A stretch of 64,000 nt of DNA from NCBI GenBank assembly GCA_029782215.1, contig JAKOVD010000197.1, positions 92,034 to 156,033 on the forward strand, in the 5' to 3' direction. This document shows positions 8,760 to 17,697 of the stretch, in pieces. A program made the translations under genes and the position numbers. The notes below the pieces were generated by a model. The model was given only the letters and a program-made list of their open reading frames with translations, had not been told where the DNA came from and did not search any database. How positions within the stretch are numbered: position 1 is the first letter of the stretch; the number at the start of each line of letters is the position of its first letter. The stretch comes from Chloroflexota bacterium (GTDB lineage Bacteria; Chloroflexota; Anaerolineae; J102).

Positions 8760-10381
8760 CGCGGTGGTCCTCCACCCTCAAAGAAGGGCATCGGGCCGCC
8801 GGCGCCCTGTTGTTGGCGCTGCGAGGCGCTGGGCGTGGCCGAAGCGGAGGTGCTGCTCCTGCTCGTCCTCACGCTCACCGTTTCACCTTCCTGCAGCCCG
8901 GAGAGGATCTGGGCGTTGACCAAGTCCCTCAAGCCCACCTGCACCGGACGCAGCGCCAGTTCGCCGTCGTCCTGCACGACGAAAACGGCGTAGGAGTCCG
9001 TGGCTAGCTCCCGCAGGGCCTCGACCGGGACCAGGAGGGCGTTCCGGGCCTCCCCGGCCACGACCTCGACCTCGGCGTTCATCCCCGACAGGAGGCTGAC
9101 CGGATGGGCGCTGAGGTCGATGCTGGCCAGGGCTTGCACGGCCGGCGTGCCGTTTTGGGTCACCAGGACCGGGTCCACGCTGACGATCTTGCCGGGGAAC
9201 GTGAGGTCAGGCAGGGCCTCGAAGACGATGTTGACGGAGTTCCCCACGACGACGCTGGCCAGGTCGGTTTCCTCGACCCAGAACTGCAGTTGGGGATGGT
9301 CCAGGTCCGAGAGGGTCACCATGGCGCCGGAACCTGCCGCTTCGCCGGGGTGGCCCGTCAGGACAGTCACCATGCCCGCAATGGGAGCAATCAGCGTCGT
9401 CTCGGTCATGCTGCGCTGGGCGCTGACCAGGTTCATCTCCGCCTGGCTGACGGCCAACCTGGCCTTCTCGAGCTCGGTGGTTGTGGCGCCCGCCAGCAAG
9501 GCATCCAGGTCGCCCTGGGCTTTGGTCACCTGGCCCTGGGCGGCCGCCACCTCGTCGGCGTTCGGCTTCTCCAACAGCGAGCTCACCTGCGCCTGGGCCG
9601 AAGCGACCTTGGCCCGCGCATCGGCGATGGTGTCGGCGGTGGGCCCGGCCTTGACGACGTCCAGCTCTTCCTGCGCCTTGCGCACGGCGGCGTCGGCGTT
9701 GCCGACCGAGGCCTCGGCCTGCTTGCAGCGGACGGCGTCACTGCCCCCGCAGGCGGAGTCACGGGAGACCTGCTGGCTCCACAGGTTGTTCTTGGCAGTC
9801 TCCAGGGCGTACTCGGCGTTCTTCAGTTCGGTGGCATCCGGCCCCGCCAATAGCTTGTTGAGCTGGTTCTGGGCACTCTTCAGGGTCTCGCGGGCGGCGA
9901 GGAGCGACTGGCTGTCAGGACCGGCGGTGAGCTTGGCCAGGCTCGCCCTGGCCGAAGCCAGGCTTGCCTCGGCGGCGGCCTGCGCGCCGAGTTCGACGCC
10001 TTGGTTGAGGTCGTCGAGACTGAGCTCTGCCAGCTTGAGATTGATCTCGGCCTGCGCCACCTGGTTGGCGGCGCTGGTGTCGTCCAGGCGGGCCAAGGGC
10101 TGGCCAGCTTCCACCCTGTCGCCGATCTTGACCAGCACTTCCTTGAGGGTGCCGCTGCTGCCAAAGCCGATGCTGACCTCGGCTCCCGGCACCACCGTGC
10201 CCGAACCGCTGGCGCTGATCACCAGGTCGCCGCGGGAGGCCCGGGTGGTCGTGGTGGTTGCCGCCTGGGTGGCGGTTGGCGCCGTCGCCTGGCTGCGCAG
10301 CACGAAATAGTAGTAGGCGCCAGCCGCGGCCCCAATGACGACCGCAATCAGGATGATCCAGGTAACGATCCTTCGCAACAC
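8756..10381 (-). CDS. MacA-like efflux adaptor, HlyD/RND-adaptor family
   Basis: This is the 541-residue membrane-fusion-type adaptor of the pump. A TM lies at about residues 5-27 (IVTWIILIAVVIGAAAGAYYY), followed by a biotinyl-lipoyl half (SASGSGTVVPGAEVSIGFGS) and an unusually long coiled-coil hairpin of Ala/Gln/Lys/Glu heptads (about residues 115-320). Then come the second lipoyl half (TLIAPIAGMVTVLTGHPGE) and the beta-barrel. The start is GTG 10381 with AGGAG seven bases upstream. The Ser/Gln-rich tail is low complexity. In a monoderm-like envelope it may act without an outer-membrane channel. Confidence 0.88.
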   Translation of the reverse strand: MLRRIVTWIILIAVVIGAAAGAYYYFVLRSQATAPTATQAATTTTTRASRGDLVISASGSGTVVPGAEVSIGFGSSGTLKEVLVKIGDRVEAGQPLARLDDTSAANQVAQAEINLKLAELSLDDLNQGVELGAQAAAEASLASARASLAKLTAGPDSQSLLAARETLKSAQNQLNKLLAGPDATELKNAEYALETAKNNLWSQQVSRDSACGGSDAVRCKQAEASVGNADAAVRKAQEELDVVKAGPTADTIADARAKVASAQAQVSSLLEKPNADEVAAAQGQVTKAQGDLDALLAGATTTELEKARLAVSQAEMNLVSAQRSMTETTLIAPIAGMVTVLTGHPGEAAGSGAMVTLSDLDHPQLQFWVEETDLASVVVGNSVNIVFEALPDLTFPGKIVSVDPVLVTQNGTPAVQALASIDLSAHPVSLLSGMNAEVEVVAGEARNALLVPVEALRELATDSYAVFVVQDDGELALRPVQVGLRDLVNAQILSGLQEGETVSVRTSRSSTSASATPSASQRQQQGAGGPMPFFEGGGPPR

Positions 10382-10556
10382 GGCTTGTCTCCTCAGGCAC
10401 AGTTCCGGCGGGGCAGTCTGGACGATGCAAGAGAAACGGCGGTCACAGGCCGTCGTTCCTAGCGTTCAATCTAGCACAAACTTGTTAAGAACTGATGAAG
10501 ACCGGTGCTTCCCTATGCCGGACTGCGGCCTGGAAGGCTCTGTCCTCCCGTGGCTG

Positions 10557-11327
10557 TTACTTCAGGAAGATCCGTTCCGGGTCCACCACCTCGCGCAGAA
10601 TCCGCAGCTCGTCCGGCGTCGGGATGGGCGTTTCCTCTGCTCCGTCGATGTCCAGGGGGAAGCCGGTCTCGCCGGCCACGGCGGCGGGGCTGAGGCCGAG
10701 ATGGTAGCTGGCGAGGTATATCTCGTGGGTGTCAGCCCGGAAGCGCATCACTCCGCGCGTGGTCACCACCACGCTGGGGCCTCCCCGCACCAGGCCCGCC
10801 TGCCGCCGCGACTCGCCGCCCTGCAGCCAGCCAGGACTCGTCACGTAGTCCACTCGCTCCGGAAAGCGGCGCTTCTCGTGCTGGGCGATGATGACCGTGC
10901 GCCGCGCCAGGCAGGCGATGTCACAGGCGCCGCCGCTGCCCGAGAAACGCACCTGGGGGTGGCAGGGGTCGGCCCCGATGGCGGTGCTGTTGATGTTGCC
11001 GAAGCGGTCCACCTGCGCGCCGCTGAGGAAGCCCACATCCACCCGGCCCGCCTGGAGCACAAAGGAAAAGACCTCCTGCAGCCCGGCGGCTGTGGCCGCC
11101 CCGCGCATGACCCGCGGATCCCCGACCGACATCGGCAAATGGGCGAGTTGGCTGGCCACCGTGCCCGCTTCGAAGATAATGCAGCACCGGGGCGCGTGGG
11201 TGCGCTGTGCCAGCATGGTCGCCAGCATCGGCAGGCCGGTGCCGGCAAACACGATCTCGCCGTCGGCGATCTCGCGGGCGGCGGCGACGGTCATCAGCTC
11301 GGTCAAGGTATAGGTGGGCGCGGCCAT
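10557..11327 (-). CDS. CoA-transferase subunit B, glutaconate CoA-transferase type
   Basis: This is the 256-residue beta subunit of a family I CoA-transferase. The segment IIFEAGTVASQ carries the glutamate (E53) that forms the acyl-CoA thioester intermediate in glutaconate CoA-transferase. Other landmarks are GTGLPMLATMLA and GGACDIACLARRTVII. The start overlaps the subunit A stop by one base (TGATG), with AAGGAGG upstream. Because the glutamate is kept, a transferase is more likely than the hydrolase-type IpdAB relatives. The acid substrate is unknown. Confidence 0.85.
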   Translation of the reverse strand: MAAPTYTLTELMTVAAAREIADGEIVFAGTGLPMLATMLAQRTHAPRCCIIFEAGTVASQLAHLPMSVGDPRVMRGAATAAGLQEVFSFVLQAGRVDVGFLSGAQVDRFGNINSTAIGADPCHPQVRFSGSGGACDIACLARRTVIIAQHEKRRFPERVDYVTSPGWLQGGESRRQAGLVRGGPSVVVTTRGVMRFRADTHEIYLASYHLGLSPAAVAGETGFPLDIDGAEETPIPTPDELRILREVVDPERIFLK

Positions 11328-12295
11328 CAGTCAAGCCTCCTTCGTTTCAGGTCGGGACGGTAGCCAAAGTCCGGGTCCGCCCGCAGCCTGTCCAGGCGCG
11401 CCGCGCCTCCCACTGCCGCCAGGTAGCCGGCATGGTCGGCGACGCCGTACACGAACTGGTCCAGGTAGCGAGCGAAGGCTTCGTCGTCAGCGGCGCTTTC
11501 GTGATACCGCTTGAGCTGCTGCGGATCGTAGTCATAGTAGTTGAAGACGGCGTAGGGGTGGGCGCCCCAAGGGACGTGACACACATGGTTGACGGCGAAG
11601 AACGGGAGGGGATTGCGCTCCGGCTGCCCGCGCAGCTCTTCATCGTCGACGATCTCCTCGGCCGTCACGATGACGACCTCGGCGCACAGGGCCTGCTGCA
11701 CGTCGGCGAAGGTCTGGCCTTCGATGCGGATGATGCCCTCGGGGCTGGCCTTCTGCACGTGGAGGACGGCGAACTCGGTGCGGATGGCGGGCACGAGCAC
11801 AAGCCGCTCTGCGGGATCGAAGGGCGAGACGATGACCGCAGCCTTGAGCGGCGGTGTGCGCGGGTCGGCGGCGCGCTGCGCCGGCGACATCGTTTCCCTG
11901 GCCAGCAGGTCGCTGCCCAGCAGGCTGCGCATGGGCAGGAAGGGCAGGCCCATGGCGCCGGCGGCGAACCTCGTCACCATGGCGAAATTACTGTAGTCCT
12001 CCCACTCGATCAGACCCCGTTCGACCGCCCGGCGCCAGCGCGGGCCGACCGTGTTGAAGGCCTCATCGGCCTCATAGGCCAGCTCGACGCGCTTGACGCA
12101 CCCGGCGCCGATCAGGATGTCCCAATCGCCGCCGGGGGAATGCCCCAGGAGATAGAGCTGGCGCCGCTGCAGCCGCACCAGCTCGTAGACCAGCGCCATG
12201 GGGTGGCGCTGCGTGGTGAAGCCGCCGAACGAAACCGTGGCGCCGTCCGGAATGAGGGAGGCTGCCTGCTGCAAAGGGATGAGTTTCTGCGCCAT
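11327..12295 (-). CDS. CoA-transferase subunit A, glutaconate CoA-transferase type
   Basis: The 322-residue alpha subunit begins LIPLQQAASLIPDGATVSFG followed by GFTTQRHPMALVYEL, the CoA-binding entry of family I CoA-transferases. FAAGAMGLPFLPMRSLLGSDL matches the GctA subgroup. The start has AGGAGG six bases upstream. It pairs with the B subunit encoded next to move CoA between acyl-CoA and a carboxylic acid, as in dicarboxylate or aromatic-acid degradation. No pathway partners are adjacent. Confidence 0.85.
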   Translation of the reverse strand: MAQKLIPLQQAASLIPDGATVSFGGFTTQRHPMALVYELVRLQRRQLYLLGHSPGGDWDILIGAGCVKRVELAYEADEAFNTVGPRWRRAVERGLIEWEDYSNFAMVTRFAAGAMGLPFLPMRSLLGSDLLARETMSPAQRAADPRTPPLKAAVIVSPFDPAERLVLVPAIRTEFAVLHVQKASPEGIIRIEGQTFADVQQALCAEVVIVTAEEIVDDEELRGQPERNPLPFFAVNHVCHVPWGAHPYAVFNYYDYDPQQLKRYHESAADDEAFARYLDQFVYGVADHAGYLAAVGGAARLDRLRADPDFGYRPDLKRRRLD

Positions 12296-12341
12296 GCCTG
12301 TCCTCCTGAGTTTCTCTATGCTTTGGGCTCAGTATTACCCG

Positions 12342-12406
12342 CCGAGCAGCGACCGTGAGGAAGCTGCCTTTGTTCGCTACCACTCCCTGACGGTCGTGGC
12401 TCGGAA
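12342..12406. repeat. Dispersed inverted repeat, copy 1 (core 12380-12406)
   Basis: The left arm CCGAGCAGCGACCGTGAGG (12342 onwards) is an imperfect inverted copy of the right arm ending at 12404. Bases 12380-12406, starting CCACTCCCTGACGGTCGTGG, form a 27-base core that is identical at 38696-38722 and 38799-38825. It lies between the divergent CoA-transferase and RpiR genes. It contains no convincing open frame. Confidence 0.75.
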
Positions 12407-12547
12407 GCCTGCATGACATAGCGATCTACCTTTGTCCGGGACGTGCCCGGTGTGCGGAGATGATCGTAGGCGGAAACGCCGATGCTGGCAACCTGCTGCC
12501 CGCGGGGCGGACGACACGCACGGAGGCTCCAACTTCCTTTGCTCCAT

Positions 12548-12576
12548 TTGACACAGATGCGAGTCTGGCCTACGAT
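12548..12576 (+). promoter_or_regulatory. Promoter of the RpiR-led sugar operon
   Basis: TTGACA at 12548-12553 is followed after 17 bases by TACGAT at 12571-12576, a strong sigma-70-like match in a GC-rich genome. It sits 64 bases before the RpiR start at 12640. The leader between contains AGTAC/GTACT arms (near 12588 and 12612) that could be an operator. Confidence 0.7.
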
Positions 12577-12639
12577 GTTGTGGTAACAGTACGTATTTCT
12601 TTCACTTGAAGTTGTACTACTGCAAAGGTTGCAGGCGCG

Positions 12640-13524
12640 ATGCATGCTGATGACGGTGCGCAGGCCACCGCTGCCAAGGCGTGGTCTTCCATCAATTCAC
12701 TCACTCGCATACGGAGCAGCTATCCGGCGCTTGCCGCTTCGGAAGCGCGGGTGGCGGATTGGGTGATGCAGCAGCCGGAGAAGTTGATGCACATGTCCAT
12801 GGCGCAGGTGGGGCAGGTGTGCGGGGTGAGTGATACGACGGTGCTCAGGTTCTGCCGCAATGCGGGCTTCCAGGGCTACACCGATCTGAAGCTGTCGGTT
12901 GCCCGCGACCTGGTCAGCCCCACGCAGGTCATTCACGACGATATCATGGCCGGGGAGGCGCCGGCCGTGATCGCCCGCAAGGTGTTTCTCTCCAACATCC
13001 AGGCCATGTACGACACGCTGGAGGTCCTGGAGGAGGGCGCTTTGACCAGGGCCATCGAGCTCTTGAGCACCGCCAACCGGATCCTCATCGTCGGCGTCGG
13101 GACATCGGCGCCCATCGTGCTCAGCATGTACAATATGCTGATGCGCCTGGGCCTGAACTGCAAGGCGCAGACCGACTCCTACATGCAGCTCATGGAGGTG
13201 GCGCTGCTGGGGCCGGGCGACCTGGTGATCGCGGTCTCGCAGTCGGGTACGTCGATGGACCCAGTCCTGACGCTGAAACAGGCCAAGGCGAACCGGGTTT
13301 CCACCCTCTGCATCACCGGCAATGCGCAGTCGCCGATCACCAAGTACGCCGACGTCACCCTGCTCAGCGTCGCCCGCGAGGCGCGCATCGAGGCCATTGC
13401 CTCCAGGTTGGCGCAGATGAGCATCGCCGATGCGCTCTACGTCATCGTGGCGCTGAACAACCTCGATGCGGTGGTGCAGAACGAACGCCTGATCTGGGAT
13501 GCTCTTCTTCCCAAGATGTTCTAG
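12640..13524 (+). CDS. RpiR-family transcriptional regulator (HTH + SIS)
   Basis: The 294-residue protein has an N-terminal RpiR-type HTH (about residues 25-95: LAASEARVADWVMQQPEKLM, MSMAQVGQVCGVSDTTVLRF). The C-terminal sugar isomerase (SIS) domain is at about 140-275 (RILIVGVGTSAPIVLSMYN, VIAVSQSGTSMDPVLTLKQA). RpiR regulators sense phosphosugars through the SIS domain, so the signal is probably a phosphorylated intermediate of the operon it heads. It lies 39 bases ahead of the mtnA-like gene and has its own promoter at 12548. Confidence 0.9.
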   Translation: MHADDGAQATAAKAWSSINSLTRIRSSYPALAASEARVADWVMQQPEKLMHMSMAQVGQVCGVSDTTVLRFCRNAGFQGYTDLKLSVARDLVSPTQVIHDDIMAGEAPAVIARKVFLSNIQAMYDTLEVLEEGALTRAIELLSTANRILIVGVGTSAPIVLSMYNMLMRLGLNCKAQTDSYMQLMEVALLGPGDLVIAVSQSGTSMDPVLTLKQAKANRVSTLCITGNAQSPITKYADVTLLSVAREARIEAIASRLAQMSIADALYVIVALNNLDAVVQNERLIWDALLPKMF

Positions 13525-13563
13525 CGCTGAAACCCCCCGTTATGCCCTACTCTGAGATCGCTC

Positions 13564-14685
13564 ATGAATGTCCAAGGTAAGCACTACCGTACCATCTGGT
13601 TGAAGCAGGATGATCCGACCGTGGTGCAGATCATCGACCAGCAGCTCCTGCCCTATCACTTCGTCGTCGTCGATCTGACGACGGTCGCCCAGATGGCCAC
13701 GGCGATCGCCGACATGCAGTTGCGCGGCGCTGGGCTCATTGGAGCAGCGGCAGGCTACGGCATGTATCTCGCCGCCCTGCAGGCGCCAACCGGCTCGGTG
13801 CCGGCATTCATGGCGTCGGTGGCCGCGGACGGGGACACGCTCAAGGCGACGCGCCCGACAGCCGTCAACCTGGCCTGGGCCGTGGACCGCCAACTGCAGG
13901 CCATCGCTGCCGCGCCTGATGACATTCGTGCTAAAATAGACGCTGCGCGCCGGACAGCCGAGGCGATTGCCGACGAGGACGCCGAGTTCTGTCGTCGCAT
14001 CGGCCAGCACGGCGTGCGCCTGATCGAGGAAATCAGCCGGCGCAAAGGCGGCCAAGCGGTCAACGTGCTCACACACTGCAACGCCGGCTGGCTGGCTTTT
14101 GTCGACTTCGGGTCGGCCACTGCGCCCATCTATGCCGCTCATGACGCAGGTATCCCCGTGCACGTGTGGGTGGACGAGACCCGTCCCCGCAATCAAGGCG
14201 CCCGGCTCACCGCCTGGGAACTTGGCCAGCACGGCGTTCCGCATACGGTGATTGCCGACAACACCGGCGGGCACCTGATGCAGCACGGCATGGTCGATCT
14301 GGTGATCGTCGGCACCGACCGCACGCTCTACACCGGCGACGTCGCCAACAAGATCGGCACCTATCTCAAAGCGTTGGCTGCACACGACAATGGCGTCCCC
14401 TTCTACGTGGCCTTACCCTCCTCCTCTTTCGACTGGGAGAAACGCGATGGCGTCAAGGAGATCCCCATCGAGCAGCGCGGGGCGACCGAAGTGAAGTTGA
14501 TGCATGGCCTCTACCGGGGCGAGGCGGTGGAAGTGCTGGTGACGCCGGAGGACAGTCCGGCCGCCAACTATGCCTTTGACGTCACCCCCGCGCGCCTGGT
14601 CACCGGGCTTGTGACCGAGCGCGGCATCTGCGAGGCCAACGAAGGCAGCATCCTCAACCTTTATCCAGAGAAGAAGCAGCACTAG
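13564..14685 (+). CDS. mtnA: Methylthioribose-1-phosphate isomerase-like protein
   Basis: The 373-residue protein belongs to the MtnA/eIF2B-alpha family, which converts 5-methylthioribose-1-phosphate, an aldose-1-phosphate, to the ketose-1-phosphate. Both catalytic residues are present: C172 in LTHCNAGWLAF and D252 in GTDRTLYTGDVANKIGT. RGAGLIG (54-60), TRPTAVNLAWAVDR and VDETRPRNQGARLTAWEL are also kept. The segment after the cysteine (WLAFVDFGSATAPIYAAHDA) differs from the usual NTGALATAGYGTALG-like form as I remember it, so the 5-substituent may differ. It is followed 11 bases later by a kinase of the matching family. Confidence 0.85.
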   Translation: MNVQGKHYRTIWLKQDDPTVVQIIDQQLLPYHFVVVDLTTVAQMATAIADMQLRGAGLIGAAAGYGMYLAALQAPTGSVPAFMASVAADGDTLKATRPTAVNLAWAVDRQLQAIAAAPDDIRAKIDAARRTAEAIADEDAEFCRRIGQHGVRLIEEISRRKGGQAVNVLTHCNAGWLAFVDFGSATAPIYAAHDAGIPVHVWVDETRPRNQGARLTAWELGQHGVPHTVIADNTGGHLMQHGMVDLVIVGTDRTLYTGDVANKIGTYLKALAAHDNGVPFYVALPSSSFDWEKRDGVKEIPIEQRGATEVKLMHGLYRGEAVEVLVTPEDSPAANYAFDVTPARLVTGLVTERGICEANEGSILNLYPEKKQH

Positions 14686-14696
14686 AGGTCGATCGT

Positions 14697-15959
14697 ATGG
14701 CGTACCATCCCCTGAACGAGACCAGCGTCGTTGCCTATATCAAAAAGCTGCCGGCGATGGCGGAGATCTTCTCTGACTTTGACCACATGTCGGTGGACGA
14801 AGTCGGAGACGGCAATCTGAACCTTGTCTTCATCGTTCGGAACGATGGCCGGCCGCAGGAGAGCGTTGTCCTCAAGCAGGCGCTGCCCTATCTGCGGGTG
14901 GCGGGAGATTCGTGGCCGCTGACGCGCGAGCGCATGCGCTATGAGACGCTGGCGCTGCGGAAGTACAACGAGCTGGCGCCCGGCCTGGCGCCGATGGTGT
15001 TCGCCTACGATGAGGAGATGTCGCTGGTGGTTATGGAGCACCTCCGCGACCACGAGATCATGCGCCGCGGTCTGGTTGCGCGCAAGCACTACCCGCACTT
15101 TGTCGATCACATCTCCACTTTTCTCGTGAATTCTCTCTTCTTCACCTCCGATCTCTATCTGACCGGTCCGGAGAAGAAGCTGCTCCAGGCGCAGTTCGTG
15201 AACGAACAGCTCCGCAAGCTGCAGGAAGACTTCGTGTACACGAACCCCTACATGGAGTCGCCCGAGAATCACTGGAATCCGCTGATCGACGATGCCGTGC
15301 AGGGGGTGCGGTCGGACGCACAGCTCAAGATGGCCATCGTCGAGATGAAGCAGGCGTACATGACGCACGGCGAGGCCCTGATTCATGCCGACCTGCACAC
15401 CGGCTCGATCATGATCAACGCCGGGGATACGCGCGTCATCGATCCCGAGTTTGCCTTCTTCGGGCCGATGGCCTATGACGTGGGGGCGGTGCTGCAGAAC
15501 CTGGTCCTCAACTTCCTCTCGCACTACGGCCACACCGCCGATCGGGGGGAACGCGAACGCTACCAGGCCTATGTGCTGGACCTGATCACCGGCATCTGGA
15601 ACGAGTTCGCCCGCAAGTTCGACGCGACTTGGGTAGCCAATCATCGCGGCGAGCTGGCCCCCCCGGCGTACTGGCAGTTCCCCGGCGGCGGTGATGCTTT
15701 CACCGCCTTCCGGCAGCAGTACATCCATCATCTCCTGCAGGAGACGGCCGGCCACGGTGGCGTTAAGTTCCTGCGGCGCATGATGGGTATTGTCAACGTC
15801 TGGGACATCACCAGCATCGGCGAGATGGAGAAGCGCGCTGTGGCCGAACGGCTGGCCATCCGCATCGGCCGCCGCTGGCTGCTGGAACGCCACGCCATTT
15901 CCGGCATCGGCGACCTTGTCGGCATCGTCCGCGAGGAAACGGCGGGTGTGATGGTCTGA
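14697..15959 (+). CDS. mtnK: Methylthioribose kinase-like protein
   Basis: The 420-residue protein matches S-methyl-5-thioribose kinase, which uses ATP to phosphorylate the anomeric hydroxyl of methylthioribose. Visible motifs are the loop VGDGNLNLVF (about 36-45), the catalytic HADLHTGSIM (D232) and the metal site VIDPEFAFFGPM (D249, E251), as in the aminoglycoside-kinase fold. It makes the substrate of the MtnA-like isomerase encoded just upstream. No methylthioadenosine phosphorylase or nucleosidase gene is nearby, so free sugar probably enters through the ABC transporter. A related 5-deoxypentose is an alternative substrate. Confidence 0.85.
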   Translation: MAYHPLNETSVVAYIKKLPAMAEIFSDFDHMSVDEVGDGNLNLVFIVRNDGRPQESVVLKQALPYLRVAGDSWPLTRERMRYETLALRKYNELAPGLAPMVFAYDEEMSLVVMEHLRDHEIMRRGLVARKHYPHFVDHISTFLVNSLFFTSDLYLTGPEKKLLQAQFVNEQLRKLQEDFVYTNPYMESPENHWNPLIDDAVQGVRSDAQLKMAIVEMKQAYMTHGEALIHADLHTGSIMINAGDTRVIDPEFAFFGPMAYDVGAVLQNLVLNFLSHYGHTADRGERERYQAYVLDLITGIWNEFARKFDATWVANHRGELAPPAYWQFPGGGDAFTAFRQQYIHHLLQETAGHGGVKFLRRMMGIVNVWDITSIGEMEKRAVAERLAIRIGRRWLLERHAISGIGDLVGIVREETAGVMV

Positions 15960-16036
15960 GCCGCACGAGAATCGCTCTTAGCCTATCCTTATTTGCTCAC
16001 AATCCAAGTCCTTTCCTTTCACCAGGGAGCCGTCAG

Positions 16037-17035
16037 ATGAAGAAGATCATCAACAATCCTGCTGATTTCGTGCCTGAAATGCTGGATGGGCTGGTCAAAG
16101 CCCACCCCGATCAATTGGCCTATACCAATGACGTCCACTGCATCGTGCGAGCCGACTCTCCGGTCCAGGGCAAGGTGGCGCTCGCCACGGGCGGCGGCTC
16201 CGGACATCTGCCGGTCTTCCTGGGCTATGTGGGCAAAGGTATGCTGGACGGCTGCGCCGTTGGCGACGTCTTCGCCTCGCCCAGCGCCGAGCAGATGCTG
16301 TGGGTGACGCAGCGCATCCACGGCGGCAAGGGCGTGGTCTACATCTATGGCAACTACGGCGGCGACGTGTTGAACTTTGACATGGCCGCCGAGCTGGCCA
16401 GCTTCGAAGATATCGAGGTGCGCACCGTCCTGGTCAAGGACGATGTGGCCTCGGCCCCGCCGGAAGAAGCCGCCCGGCGCCGGGGCGTGGCCGGCATGGT
16501 CTTTGCCTTCAAGATCGCCGGCGCCCGCGCGGACAAGGGGGGATCGCTGGATGAGGTCGTGGCCGCGGCTGAGAAGGCCCTGGCCAACACCCGCACCATG
16601 GGCGTGGCGCTTTCACCCTGCACCGTGCCCCTGGCCGGGAAACCCACCTTCACCATCGGCGAGGACGAGATGGAGATCGGCATGGGCATTCACGGCGAGC
16701 CTGGTATGAAGCGCGAGAAGCTGCAATCTGCCGATGCCATCGCCACCCGCATGACCGAAGCCATCCTGGCCGACCTGCAGCCGAGCGCCGGCGACCGCCT
16801 GGCGGTGATGGTGAACGGCCTGGGCGCCACACCGCCGGAGGAACTCTACGTGCTGTTCCGCAAGGTGAACGATCTCTTTGGCGAGCGCGGCCTGAAGGTC
16901 TACCGCGCCTATGTGGGCGAGTACGCCACCTCGATGGAAATGGCCGGCGCCTCCTTCACTTTTATGCGCCTGGATGACGAGTTGGTCGAGCTGCTCGATC
17001 ATCCCGCGCACACCCCTTTCTTCATCCAGATCTAG
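16037..17035 (+). CDS. dhaK: Dihydroxyacetone kinase-type subunit DhaK
   Basis: The 332-residue substrate-binding subunit has ATGGGSGHLP (H57), GNYGGDVLNF (D110) and GMGIHGEPGM (H219). These match H56, D109 and H218 of E. coli DhaK; the last binds the keto-substrate covalently as a hemiaminal. The length is that of a single DhaK without a fused nucleotide domain. The DhaL partner follows after 23 bases. DhaK homologues in other catabolic operons act on erythrulose and other ketoses, which suits a sugar pathway better than dihydroxyacetone detoxification. Confidence 0.9.
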   Translation: MKKIINNPADFVPEMLDGLVKAHPDQLAYTNDVHCIVRADSPVQGKVALATGGGSGHLPVFLGYVGKGMLDGCAVGDVFASPSAEQMLWVTQRIHGGKGVVYIYGNYGGDVLNFDMAAELASFEDIEVRTVLVKDDVASAPPEEAARRRGVAGMVFAFKIAGARADKGGSLDEVVAAAEKALANTRTMGVALSPCTVPLAGKPTFTIGEDEMEIGMGIHGEPGMKREKLQSADAIATRMTEAILADLQPSAGDRLAVMVNGLGATPPEELYVLFRKVNDLFGERGLKVYRAYVGEYATSMEMAGASFTFMRLDDELVELLDHPAHTPFFIQI

Positions 17036-17058
17036 CTCCCAACCGAGGAGGCGCCAGC

Positions 17059-17697
17059 GTGACAGAACCGATTCAAGGACCGGCCGTCGCAGAGGCAATG
17101 AAGCGCGCGTGCGCGGCGCTCAACGAGCAGAACGAGTATCTGACGTCGCTTGACCAGGCGATGGGCGATGGCGATATGGGCATCACCCTGTCCAAGATCG
17201 CCACGGCGCTGCTGGCCTATGTCGACGCCACCCCGACCACCGACATCGCCAAGTTCCTGGTGGGCGCGGGCATGACGGCCAACCGCGTCGCCCCCTCCAC
17301 GATGGGCACCCTACTGGCGACGGCGCTCATGCGCATGGGCAAGGTTGCCAAGGACAAAGAGGCCCTCACCCTTGCGGACGTGGCCACGCTGCTGCAGGCC
17401 GCAGATGAGGGCATCCAGCAGAGCGGCAAGGCGAAGCCCGGCGACAAGACCATCGTCGATGCCCTGCATCCCGCCAGCGAGACCTTCGCGGCGGCGGTGG
17501 CAGAGGGCGCAAGCCTGGCCGAGGCCGGCAAGCGCGCACTGGCTGCCGCCGAACAGGGTCGCGACAGCGTGACCGCCCAGCGCAGCAAGATCGGACGTGC
17601 GAGCTGGGTAGGGGAACGCACCGAGGGCAAGGTCGATCCCGGCTGCGCCGCCTTCGTGGTCATGCTCTCCGCGCTCGTCATGCCTGCGGCCGGCTAG
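17059..17697 (+). CDS. dhaL: Dihydroxyacetone kinase-type ADP/ATP-binding subunit DhaL
   Basis: The 212-residue protein has the DhaL magnesium-nucleotide motif YLTSLDQAMGDGDMG, with D32, D37 and D39 matching E. coli D30, D35 and D37. It also has GDKTIVDALHP and the lid WVGERTEGKVDPGC. The start is a GTG at 17059 after a GAGGAG region. In E. coli DhaL keeps its ADP and is recharged by the PTS protein DhaM. No dhaM or PTS gene is in this window, so either the nucleotide exchanges freely or DhaM is elsewhere. Confidence 0.9.
   Translation: MTEPIQGPAVAEAMKRACAALNEQNEYLTSLDQAMGDGDMGITLSKIATALLAYVDATPTTDIAKFLVGAGMTANRVAPSTMGTLLATALMRMGKVAKDKEALTLADVATLLQAADEGIQQSGKAKPGDKTIVDALHPASETFAAAVAEGASLAEAGKRALAAAEQGRDSVTAQRSKIGRASWVGERTEGKVDPGCAAFVVMLSALVMPAAG

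Noticed and set aside
12072..12419. 115-residue minus-strand frame reading into the CoA-transferase start
   Set aside because: It consists of repeat sequence plus an alternative frame of the subunit A gene and has no ribosome site.
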